Assembly (NCBI GenBank): GCA_903894475.1
Contig: CAITQH010000246.1
Location: 1-40,557 of the forward strand
Reading direction: 5' to 3'
Length of the DNA stretch: 40,557 nt
From: an uncultured beta proteobacterium
GTDB taxonomy: Bacteria > Pseudomonadota > Gammaproteobacteria > Burkholderiales > Burkholderiaceae_C
Part shown: in pieces, positions 9,098 to 16,587 of the stretch
Layout: the number at the start of each line of letters is the position of its first letter
How positions within the stretch are numbered: the stretch's first letter is position 1
The notes under the pieces: generated by a model
The model's database searches: none
What the model was told of the DNA's origin: nothing
The model's input: only the letters and a program-made list of their open reading frames with translations
Position numbers and translations under genes: made by a program

Positions 9098-10852
9098 TCA
9101 GGACTCGGGAGTTTTTCCGGTGATCTTCGGCGCCCGAAGAAAGTCGAAATCAACCCCCTTGTCGGCCTGCGTGACGGATTGCAGGAATAGCTTGAGATAG
9201 CCTCGATCTGCTGTCGGCTCGATCATCACGTTGTTGAGCGTTCGTGCTGCAAGCTCTTCCTCGGAGATCAATAGGCTAATCTCCCGCTTGCGAACGCTTA
9301 AGCGGATGCGGTCACCATTGCGCACTTGCGCCAATGGACCACCCACAGCGGCCTCCGGTGTCACGTGCAGCACGATGGTGCCGAAGGCCGTTCCGCTCAT
9401 CCGGCCGTCCGAAATCCGAACGATGTCCTTGACTCCAGCTCGTGCCAACTTGAGCGGGATCGGGATGTAACCCGCTTCGGGCATTCCTGGTGCGCCTTTG
9501 GGTCCGATATTCTTCAGGACAAGGATGTCCGAGGCACTGACATCCAGGTCGTCCCGATCAATGCGGTTGACCATGTCCTCCATGTTCTCGAATACCACCG
9601 CGCGTCCTTCATGCTCCATCAGTTTCGCGTCGGCTGCAGACTGCTTGATGATGGCGCCACCGGGCGCCAAGTTGCCCAGCAATACAGCAATAGCGCCGTG
9701 TGGGTAGATCGGCTTGTCGATGGAACGGACGACTTCCTGCGCGAAGCCTGGGCCCGCTAGTTCAATTTCCTCACCCAGCGTTCGCCCGGTCACCGTCATG
9801 GCTTCCAGGCGCAGCAAGGGCTTAAGTTCCCGCAGCAGTGTAGCCATGCCGCCGGCCTTGTGGAAGTCTTCCATATAGTGCTGACCCGATGGCTTGAGGT
9901 CCAACAAGACAGGGGTTTCGCGCCCCATTCTGTCCAGCGCCTGCATATCGATTTCCAGGCCGACGCGGCCGGCGATGGCCGCGAGGTGCACGATGCCGTT
10001 GGTGGATCCGCCTATGGCCAGGAGTACGCGCATCGCATTCTCGAACGCCGCAGGTGTCAAAATTTTGTCGATGGTCAGGTGGTCGTGCGCCATCTGGACC
10101 GCTCGTGCACCGGTCTCCTCTGCGATGCGGATGCGGTCTGCCGTAACGGCTGGAGGCGACGCGCCGCCGGGAACTGTCATCCCCAGAGCCTCTGCAACGC
10201 ACGCCATGGTACTGGCGGTGCCCATGACGGAGCAGGTACCTACGCTGGCTACCAGCTGGTTGTTCACGGCTGCAGCTTCATCAGCGTCGATCTCCCCCGC
10301 GCGGAACTTGCCCCAATAGCGGCGGCAGTCGGTGCATGCACCCACGCGCTCGCCCCGGTGCGAGCCGGTCAGCATGGAGCCGGTGATCAACTGGATAGCG
10401 GGAATGCCTGCCGATGCCGCGCCCATGAGCTGCGCGGGAACGGTCTTATCGCAGCCGCCAATCATGACAATCGCGTCCATGGGTTGGGCACGGATCATCT
10501 CCTCCGTGTCCATGGACATCAGGTTGCGCAGGTACATGCTGGTCGGGGCTGCGAAGCTCTCGTGAATGGAGATCGTGGGAAAATCCATAGGCAACCCCCC
10601 CGCCAGCATGACGCCGCGCTTGACGGCCTCGATCAATTGCGGCACGTTGCCGTGACAGGGGTTGTACGAGCTGCCGGTATTCGCAATGCCGATAACGGGC
10701 CGGTCCAGCGCTGCGTCCGTGAAGCCGGCGCCTTTGATGAAGGCCTTGCGCAGAAAGAGCGAAAACCCTTGGTCACCGTAGCTGGTCAGGCCTTTTCTCA
10801 GTCCGGATTCTTCGGGCGACTGGTTGGAATCAAGGTGGCTTGTCATGGTCAT
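9098..10852 (-). CDS. IlvD/Edd-family sugar-acid dehydratase (L-arabonate/D-xylonate dehydratase-like)
   Basis: A 584-residue Fe-S dehydratase. The three cluster-ligand cysteines are C66 (NPCHG), C134 (GGCDKT) and C207 (GTCSVMGTASTM), with the catalytic serine in GRMSGTAFG (S486). The segment ACTDCRRYWGKFRAGEID after the second cysteine is typical of the aldonic-acid branch (pentonate dehydratases) rather than branched-chain-amino-acid IlvD. It should convert an aldonate to its 2-keto-3-deoxy acid, the substrate class of the DapA-family enzyme. It is convergent with the LysR gene (48 bases between stops). The start ATG at 10852 has no strong Shine-Dalgarno; a second ATG is two codons in. The exact aldonate is unknown. 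Confidence 0.9.
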   Translation of the reverse strand: MTMTSHLDSNQSPEESGLRKGLTSYGDQGFSLFLRKAFIKGAGFTDAALDRPVIGIANTGSSYNPCHGNVPQLIEAVKRGVMLAGGLPMDFPTISIHESFAAPTSMYLRNLMSMDTEEMIRAQPMDAIVMIGGCDKTVPAQLMGAASAGIPAIQLITGSMLTGSHRGERVGACTDCRRYWGKFRAGEIDADEAAAVNNQLVASVGTCSVMGTASTMACVAEALGMTVPGGASPPAVTADRIRIAEETGARAVQMAHDHLTIDKILTPAAFENAMRVLLAIGGSTNGIVHLAAIAGRVGLEIDMQALDRMGRETPVLLDLKPSGQHYMEDFHKAGGMATLLRELKPLLRLEAMTVTGRTLGEEIELAGPGFAQEVVRSIDKPIYPHGAIAVLLGNLAPGGAIIKQSAADAKLMEHEGRAVVFENMEDMVNRIDRDDLDVSASDILVLKNIGPKGAPGMPEAGYIPIPLKLARAGVKDIVRISDGRMSGTAFGTIVLHVTPEAAVGGPLAQVRNGDRIRLSVRKREISLLISEEELAARTLNNVMIEPTADRGYLKLFLQSVTQADKGVDFDFLRAPKITGKTPES

Positions 10853-10885
10853 AGGGTTTGATGTAAAGGCGGGTTCGTGAACAGC

Positions 10886-10981
10886 TCATTTCTCCGCTTT
10901 GACTGGCTTGCCGGGGTAGGCCGTGGCCAGGTCAGTGCTAGAGACTTTGAGCCGCACTGCATGCGATTGACGCTTGACCAT
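10886..10981 (-). CDS. Small leader ORF, 31 codons, upstream of the dehydratase gene
   Basis: An ATG at 10981 is preceded by AAGGAA at six bases, a better ribosome-binding site than that of the following dehydratase gene. The frame runs 31 codons to a TGA at 10886-10888, 33 bases before the dehydratase start. The peptide is basic (MVKRQSH at the start, KPVKAEK at the end), has no hydrophobic segment, and resembles nothing I recognise. It could be a leader peptide, a genuine small protein, or the remnant of a longer gene. Confidence 0.4.
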   Translation of the reverse strand: MVKRQSHAVRLKVSSTDLATAYPGKPVKAEK

Positions 10982-11107
10982 ATTGTTTCCTTCGTATTGA
11001 CATAAGAACCGATGCCCGGGGCATCCCCTTTGGCCAGTCGTTGCCGTCACGCTCATCTGATGGCTGGATTTTGGCCTTGTCGATTGATAAAAGGAATGAT
11101 CGTTATC

Positions 11108-11124
11108 TATCTTTAGAAGATAAA
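11108..11124. promoter_or_regulatory. Putative LysR operator, copy 2
   Basis: TATCTTTAGAAGATAAA contains the perfect interrupted palindrome TATCTT-TAG-AAGATA and matches 14 of 17 bases of the site at 8072-8088. It lies 127 bases upstream of the small leader ORF and about 255 upstream of the dehydratase start, in AT-rich sequence. It probably binds the LysR regulator encoded at 8129-9049 and ties the dehydratase to the DapA-family operon. Confidence 0.6.
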
Positions 11125-11667
11125 CCTTTTTTGTTTTAAGCGGTCCGCGGGAAGCGCATTAGGTGATCTGTCGGTACAGCGCCAGTTACTTGACCGCGCT
11201 GGACTCTCGGCTGAAACTTTGCTGCAGCGCGGTCCAGTCCTGGACGGATGATGCGGCGCCCAGGAAGATCCTGGGTTTCCATGCCCTCAGTGCAGCACAA
11301 GTAGTCGTCCGACAACTTAGTGACACGAAGCTCAAGAAACTGCTGCGTCATCCTGTTCCGTGTTTTCGCATGGCACCCGCTAGTGATCGTAGAGCAGCCG
11401 GATTGGGCGAGATTTTGATCGACTGTGCTGTCGACTGATATCTGCGCGCCCGAAGTCTTGTTGGTGTCCAAGCGCCACTGACGGAGGCAAAGTATGAAAA
11501 AGCGATGTCGTTCTATGATCGATACGGATCCTTCCCGCGTGTCGATGTGCCAATGACCCTTTACCTCCCGCTCGCCTAACTATCCGCACGCCGGTTGCTC
11601 ACGCGGTGAAGCATAATTGGGCGATGTCCCGACCGCAGTTGCAGGTTTGAGTCGGTGGTCATGAATA
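11125..11667. other. Region without a recognisable gene
   Basis: Several reading frames of 70-110 codons exist on both strands, but none has a ribosome-binding site or resembles a known family. The stretch separates the dehydratase promoter region from the IS256-type remnant and is probably decayed sequence, possibly including the outer end of that element. No terminal inverted repeat could be established by eye. Confidence 0.5.
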
Positions 11668-11955
11668 TTATGCTGCCTTCTTGAGTTGTTGGGCGTTAGG
11701 GCGAAGACCGTCTATCAGGGTTTTCAGTTCGGCGTGACCGCGCAATTTCTTGAACGATTTCTCTGCCTCCATGAAGCCCGCAGCAGTCCAGCGCAGCGCC
11801 ATCTCGACATCCTTGTAGTTGGTCACCCGACCACTGACTCGTCTCACCACCGAGTTCGGTGACTCAATCACATTGGTAGTGGCCAGGCAGCGAGCCAGTT
11901 CTCCAGTGAGGCCCAGGTCGGTGATGGTGAACATTTCTTTTGCCCAAGGTTCAGA
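11668..11955 (-). mobile_element. IS256-family (mutator-type) transposase remnant, C-terminal end only
   Basis: The minus-strand frame encodes about 90 residues matching the C-terminus of IS256/mutator transposases: LARCLATTNVIESPNSVVRR, then ALRWTAAGFMEAEKSFKKLRGH. The pattern TTN-IES-NS-RR followed by a tryptophan-rich helix is diagnostic. The rest of the transposase, including the first two catalytic aspartates, is missing. The frame stays open a few codons upstream of the ATG at 11934, up to about 11955, where it meets the oxidoreductase remnant on the opposite strand. The element is dead and marks a recombination or deletion junction. Confidence 0.8.
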
Positions 11956-11958
11956 GCA

Positions 11959-12141
11959 AAATGTCTTACGTCAGTGAGTTGCAACGGGAACAAGTCAAGC
12001 CGATACCATGACTCGTACGCCGCGACGATAGAGCATCTCGTTGACGCGTTCGAGAGTAGCTGTATTTTCGAAACGAATTCCCGTGACAACGTGCAAACCC
12101 TGCAACTGGTCGAAATAATCTACAACCGTTCACGTTTATAA
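11959..12141 (+). pseudogene. C-terminal remnant of a second Gfo/Idh/MocA oxidoreductase
   Basis: In the frame ending with TAA at 12139-12141, about 60 codons match the C-terminus of the intact oxidoreductase at 1481-2500. DSYAATIEHLVDAF corresponds to DSYAAAIGHFLDRL, and FETNSRDNVQTLQLVEIIY to FETDPRDNLQTLRLVEEIY. There is no start codon and the N-terminal 280 or so residues are gone, replaced by the IS256-type remnant. It ends 18 bases before the Bug/TctC gene, so the intact gene was probably the preceding member of that operon. Confidence 0.85.
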
Positions 12142-12159
12142 CTATTTCAGGAGATTTCA

Positions 12160-13134
12160 ATGAAAAGACTACTTTCGTCGCTGCTGATTTTCGCGGTAGC
12201 CCTCGGTGCCTCGGCTGCCTTTGCCCAAAACGCGGCGCAATACCCGAGCAAGCCAGTCACGCTTGTCGTTCCGTTTGCCGCTGCGGGACCCACCGACGCG
12301 CTGGGACGCCTGATCGCACAACAACTGAGCGAGCGACTTGGCAAGCCTTTCATCGTCGTGAACAAGCCGGGCGCTGGCGGCAACACAGGCAGCGCCAGTG
12401 TCGCCACCGCGCCACCTGATGGCTACACGCTGCTGCTGGGAACAGTTTCAACGCACGGCATCAATCCCTCCCTTTACAAAAACATGCCGTATGACCATCG
12501 CAAAGACTTCATCGCGATCTCGCAGTTGAGCCTAGTGCCGAACGTACTCGTGGTGAACAAGGACCTGCCGGTCAAATCGGTGCCCGAACTTATCGCCTAT
12601 CTCAAGAAAAATCCTGGCAAGGTCTTTTATGCAACTCCAGGCGCGGGGACCTCTATCCATCTCGCCTCCGAACTCTTCAAGATGAGGACAGAGACCGACA
12701 TGACGCACGTCCCGTACAAGGGAAGCGGACCGGCGATGATGGATGTCATGGGCGGCCAGGTACAGCTCATGTTCGACAACTCGGTCACGGCATGGCCCCA
12801 AGTTCTGGCCGGCAAGGTGCGCGCGATCGCCGTCTCCACGCCGACACGCCTCAAATCGGCCCCCGACTTGCCCGCAATTGCAGAGTTTCTGCCCGGATTT
12901 GAGGCGAGCGCGTGGCATGGCGTGTTCGCCCCTGCAGGAACGCCGCGCCCGATTATCGACAAACTCGCGACCGCAATCCAGGCGATCATGAAAGATCCTT
13001 CCGTAGTCACGCAACTCACAAAAGTGGACATCATTCCGGTGGGCAACACTCCGGCGGAGTTTTCCGTATTCATCAATCAGGAGACCGACCGATGGGCGGC
13101 GGTCGTGAAGAAATACGATCTGAAATCCGACTGA
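12160..13134 (+). CDS. Bug/TctC-family tripartite tricarboxylate transporter binding protein
   Basis: A 324-residue periplasmic binding protein. The signal peptide is clear (MKRLLSSLLIFAVALG, likely cleavage at AFA-QN near residue 23), followed by the family opening YPSKPVTLVVPFAAAGPTD and NKPGAGGNTGSASVATAPPDGYT. Bug proteins bind small carboxylates and related compounds and normally feed TctA/TctB permeases; no such permease lies in the window, as is common for the many orphan Bug proteins of Burkholderiales. AGGAGA precedes the ATG. One base separates its stop from the start of the GtaA-like gene, so the two are co-translated. Confidence 0.95.
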   Translation: MKRLLSSLLIFAVALGASAAFAQNAAQYPSKPVTLVVPFAAAGPTDALGRLIAQQLSERLGKPFIVVNKPGAGGNTGSASVATAPPDGYTLLLGTVSTHGINPSLYKNMPYDHRKDFIAISQLSLVPNVLVVNKDLPVKSVPELIAYLKKNPGKVFYATPGAGTSIHLASELFKMRTETDMTHVPYKGSGPAMMDVMGGQVQLMFDNSVTAWPQVLAGKVRAIAVSTPTRLKSAPDLPAIAEFLPGFEASAWHGVFAPAGTPRPIIDKLATAIQAIMKDPSVVTQLTKVDIIPVGNTPAEFSVFINQETDRWAAVVKKYDLKSD

Positions 13135-13135
13135 C

Positions 13136-15157
13136 ATGAAGTGCCAATTGCGGCCGCCCGCGGTACCCCTCATCACGATCGATCCCTACACCAGTTGTTG
13201 GTCATTCGCTGATCACCTCTACGACCAGTGGCCACGGCACTGGACCGGCACTGAGTTCGCCCTGTGCGGCATGGTACGTGTCGATGGCACACCGATGCGT
13301 TTCATGGGCGGACCGGAAGTGCTTGCAGTCAGCGTCCAGCAAACATCGCTCGAGGTGCGACCCACGCAGACGATCTACCAATTTGAGGCGGGTCCGGTCG
13401 AACTGGAGGTCGTTTTCATGAGTCCGCTGCTGCTTGCCGACCTGGAACTGCTGTCACGGCCGGCGAGCTATGTTTTCTTTCGTACACGCTCTCTCGACGG
13501 CGCGGTTCACCAGGTCGAGGTTTACCTTGACATGACCTCGCAATGGGCGGTCAACGTGCCGCACCAGAAAGTCTTGTGGAAACGTCAGGAAGCCGGTGCG
13601 CTGCTCGCGCTCAGCTTTCGCAATGAGCAGCAGCCGATCCTGCAGAAGGCGGGTGATGATCTTCGCATCGACTGGGGCACGGCCCTGCTGGCGGTGCCGC
13701 GCAATGCCGAAGCTCTGGTGGGGGATATCGACTATTGTCGCGCCGCGTTTGTGGAGCGTGGTGTGCTGAGCGACGAGCACTTGCTGCCCATGCCGCGCAA
13801 GTCGACCTATTGGGGCGAGACGGTGCTCGCGGTGAAGTTGGATTTGTCGTGTTCTGCGAAAACTGAGGGCGATAGCGTTGCGCTGATCGGTTACGACGAC
13901 GAATATTCAGTGGAGTATTTCGGCGCGCCGCTACGCGCATGGTGGAGGCGCCATGAGGGCGCATCGCCCGAGAAGATGCTCAACGAAGCGTATGCGGAGC
14001 GTGCATCGGTGCGCGAGCGCTGCATCGCCCACGATGACCACCTGCTCGCAGAGGCCGAGCGGGTCGGAGGCGCTCAATACGCCAGCCTCATCGGGCTGGC
14101 ATACCGTCAGGCGATCAGCGCCTGCAAGCTGGTCGCCGCGCCCGATGGTCGCCCGTTCTTTTTCTCCAAGGAGAACTTCAGCAACGCCTGCATGGGCACC
14201 GTGGACGTCAACTATAAGTCGGCGCCGCTCTTCATCTACGCCAACCCGGAGTTGATGAAGGGTATGCTGGATCCCATCTTTGACTATTGCCGCAGCGATC
14301 AATGGAAATTCGGATTCCCGGCGCACGACCTGGGTTTGTATCCGAAGGCCAATGGACAGGTTTACAAGAATTTCCACCTACCCCATCAGACCGAGGTGGC
14401 TCAGATGCCGGTGGAGGAATGCGGCAACATGTTGACGCTCACCACCGCAGTGTGCCTGCGTGAAGGCCACGCCGGTTATGCCGCGGCACAGTGGGACCAG
14501 CTCACACATTGGGCGGACTATCTCGTCCAGCACGGACTCGATCCCGAGGCGCAGCTAGTCACCGACGATTTCACCGGAATGATGGGCCACAGCGTGAATC
14601 TCTCCGCGAAGTCCGTGGTCGCGATCGCCTGCTACGCAAAGCTCGCCGCGATGCAGGGCAAGCAGGTGGACGCTGCCAAATACCGCGCCATCGCCGAAGA
14701 CTACGCCGAGCGCTGGCAGCGTATGGCCGACGACGGTGACCACTACCGGCTCGCATTTGATCAATCGGGTACCTGGAGCCAGAAGTACAACCTCGCGTGG
14801 GACACTGTCTTCGGTCTCTCCCTTTTTCAAAAAGAAGTCATGCAGAAGGAACTCGCCTTCTATGCGAAGCATCGGCTCAACTATGGAACACCGCTTGACA
14901 GCCGCAGTCCCGCTGCCAAGCCGGAATGGGCGATCTGGGTGGCAACGATGGCTGACTCAAAAGGTTCATTCGAGGAGTTCATTGCGCCGATTTACCGCTA
15001 TGTAAACGAGACGCCAAATCGGGTACCTCTCGCCGACATCTACTTCGCACATTCGGGAAAGCGGCGCGCCAACCAGGCGCGGTCGGTGGTGGGTGGGTTT
15101 TTCATGAAGCTGCTGGCCGACCAACTGGCTCAAGCGCACAGGCGCGATGGAAGTTGA
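13136..15157 (+). CDS. GtaA-like protein (DUF4964-DUF5127-DUF4965 and six-hairpin region)
   Basis: A 673-residue protein with the full architecture of the fungal glutaminase A (GtaA) family. The opening RPPAVPLITIDPYTSCWSF and the HWTGTEF segment match DUF4964. The middle beta-rich part matches DUF5127. DUF4965 and the (alpha/alpha)6-like part follow, with SKENFSNACMGTVDV, QLVTDDFTGMMGHSVNLSAK, GTWSQKYNLAWD, the conserved YGTPLDSR and a QARSVVGGFFMKLLAD end. Unlike the secreted fungal and Bacteroidetes relatives, no signal peptide is visible, so it is probably cytoplasmic. The ATG follows the Bug gene stop by one base. The true substrate is unknown; the glutaminase name derives from fungi and may not apply. 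Sugar-pathway remnants on both sides suggest a glycosidase- or amidase-like step. Confidence 0.85.
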   Translation: MKCQLRPPAVPLITIDPYTSCWSFADHLYDQWPRHWTGTEFALCGMVRVDGTPMRFMGGPEVLAVSVQQTSLEVRPTQTIYQFEAGPVELEVVFMSPLLLADLELLSRPASYVFFRTRSLDGAVHQVEVYLDMTSQWAVNVPHQKVLWKRQEAGALLALSFRNEQQPILQKAGDDLRIDWGTALLAVPRNAEALVGDIDYCRAAFVERGVLSDEHLLPMPRKSTYWGETVLAVKLDLSCSAKTEGDSVALIGYDDEYSVEYFGAPLRAWWRRHEGASPEKMLNEAYAERASVRERCIAHDDHLLAEAERVGGAQYASLIGLAYRQAISACKLVAAPDGRPFFFSKENFSNACMGTVDVNYKSAPLFIYANPELMKGMLDPIFDYCRSDQWKFGFPAHDLGLYPKANGQVYKNFHLPHQTEVAQMPVEECGNMLTLTTAVCLREGHAGYAAAQWDQLTHWADYLVQHGLDPEAQLVTDDFTGMMGHSVNLSAKSVVAIACYAKLAAMQGKQVDAAKYRAIAEDYAERWQRMADDGDHYRLAFDQSGTWSQKYNLAWDTVFGLSLFQKEVMQKELAFYAKHRLNYGTPLDSRSPAAKPEWAIWVATMADSKGSFEEFIAPIYRYVNETPNRVPLADIYFAHSGKRRANQARSVVGGFFMKLLADQLAQAHRRDGS

Positions 15158-15392
15158 AGGAAGACATTTCATCCATGACGCTGATGAATTGCTCCGCGCA
15201 CGACGTTTTAACAAGGTTGGGGGCGGCGCAGTATCCGTCAGACTGAGGTCTGGGCTCGATGCGTTGCTGATGACACCCACCTCGGCGTGCTGTTCTGGCA
15301 CCGTGTCGATGGAAAAGTCGCCAAGGCAAGACAAGATTGGCAATTTGGGAATCACTGAAGTCGAGCGACCGCCATCAAAAACGAAGACGTAA
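15147..15392 (+). pseudogene. N-terminal remnant of a class II aldolase (FucA/AraD-like fold)
   Basis: An 81-codon frame overlaps the end of the GtaA-like gene by 11 bases. It reads DELLRARRFNKVGGGAVSVR, then LLMTPTSACC and later RPPSKTKT. This follows the class II aldolase pattern GxAGNxSVR, LLITPTG, then G-K-PSSE-- at matching spacing. The frame stops where the metal-binding HxH region should begin. The conserved Asn of the GN-SVR loop is Ala here. Truncation plus loss of this substrate-binding residue argue for a dead gene. I find no continuation downstream in any frame. Confidence 0.55.
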
Positions 15393-15783
15393 GGCTGTTG
15401 GTTGTCCTGAGATGGCCATCCCTGATTGGCAAACCACAAAGCCGGCATAGAGAACAGGTTGCCAGACTGCAGTCACTGGTTGGCACGAGCTAAGTGCCCG
15501 TTGCGGGTGCTCCCGCTTGAGTCAAGCTGACGTTCGATTTTCGTCCAAGAATCAGTAAGCGGACCATCGGAGGTGCAGCGGGATTTTTGCCGACTATGCG
15601 GCTTCAGTGCAGCGAGTCCAGTCGTTTACGCCAGACTGCTTGCTGGCGGTCCAATCGCTCAAGGCCAATGATGGGCTGAGTTGCAGCGAAAGTAGAAGGC
15701 TTGGCCGAGTGCGGACACCCACTCTGCAATGCTCAGGGATTATCCGGGGTGTTTATCTGGTCAGCCGTTGGTAAGATCACGGT
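15393..15783. other. Region without a recognisable gene, promoter region of the FadR-type operon
   Basis: No coding region stands out. The sequence lies between the aldolase remnant and the FadR-type regulator and must contain the promoter of that operon. I see no clear terminator hairpin and no convincing operator palindrome of the FadR type. Part of it is likely decayed sequence. Confidence 0.5.
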
Positions 15784-16587
15784 ATGACAAGCACCCGAAC
15801 GGCCCCGGCACCCAGCATCACCCGTCCAAAGGCAGGGGCGCAGGGTGGCGGCTTCGCCAAGGTGTTTGGCTTTCTGCGTGACCAGCTGCTCGAAGGCACC
15901 ATCCGCAACGGCGACCGGCTGTTGCCTGAGCGCGAACTGGCGCTGCAGCTGGGCGTCAGCCGCCCTGTCGTTCGCGAGGCGCTGCGTGCACTGTCCATGA
16001 TGGGCGTGGTGGAGATCCGCGAGCGAGTGGGCACCGTCGTATGCCAACCGGATGTCTCGGTCCTGGGCGATGTGTTCGCGTTCTCTCTTGCTCAAGTGCC
16101 CGATGCCATCGACGACGTGATGCAGGCCCGGATCGCGCTCGAATGCCAGGCCATTCGCCTTGCGTGCCAGCGCGCCACCACCGCCGACATCGAGCGGCTT
16201 CGTGAGGCGCTGGACGCGATCGAGGCCACGATGAACGATGCTGATGGCGGTCTCGCCGATTTCGACTTCCACCTCGCACTGGTGCGCGCCAGCAAGTCCG
16301 ACGTGATTGCGCAGTTGTACACGGCGATGGCGACCTTGCTCACCCGTTCGCATCGCGACCGACGCCGGGTGATCGACGATGCGATGAAGGCCACCGTGGT
16401 AGATGATCACCGCCGGTTGCTGCAAGCAGTGATCACGGGCGACGGCGACTCTGCCGATCTGGCGCTGCGCCTGCACTTCCACATCGGCGACGAGTTGCGC
16501 CGCAAGAAGGCAATGGCGCCGCAAGGGACTGCGCCAGCAGCGCGCGCACCGGCCGCCAGGACACGCATCAGCAAAGAGAAAAAATGA
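15784..16587 (+). CDS. GntR-family transcriptional regulator, FadR subfamily (FCD domain)
   Basis: A 267-residue regulator. The GntR winged helix covers about residues 26-90 (GDRLLPERELALQLGVSRPVVREALRAL in two parts). The all-helical FCD effector domain follows, with likely metal ligands D159, H163, H209 and H231 or H233 (DFDFHLALVRAS, DDHRRLL, LHFHIG). Such regulators respond to sugar acids or other carboxylates and usually repress the operon they head. The stop overlaps the next start by four bases (ATGA). It is followed by a dehydrogenase, an ABC importer, an isomerase and a kinase, and so is probably their regulator. Confidence 0.93.
   Translation: MTSTRTAPAPSITRPKAGAQGGGFAKVFGFLRDQLLEGTIRNGDRLLPERELALQLGVSRPVVREALRALSMMGVVEIRERVGTVVCQPDVSVLGDVFAFSLAQVPDAIDDVMQARIALECQAIRLACQRATTADIERLREALDAIEATMNDADGGLADFDFHLALVRASKSDVIAQLYTAMATLLTRSHRDRRRVIDDAMKATVVDDHRRLLQAVITGDGDSADLALRLHFHIGDELRRKKAMAPQGTAPAARAPAARTRISKEKK

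Noticed and set aside
9860-10861. A 333-codon plus-strand frame opposite the dehydratase gene
   Set aside because: It is the antisense shadow of a high-GC gene; its translation is rich in His, Arg, Gly and Ala with no family motif, whereas the minus strand carries all IlvD/Edd cysteines.
11136-11471. A 111-codon minus-strand frame between the dehydratase and the IS256-type remnant
   Set aside because: No ribosome-binding site, no family resemblance, and equally long frames exist on the other strand.
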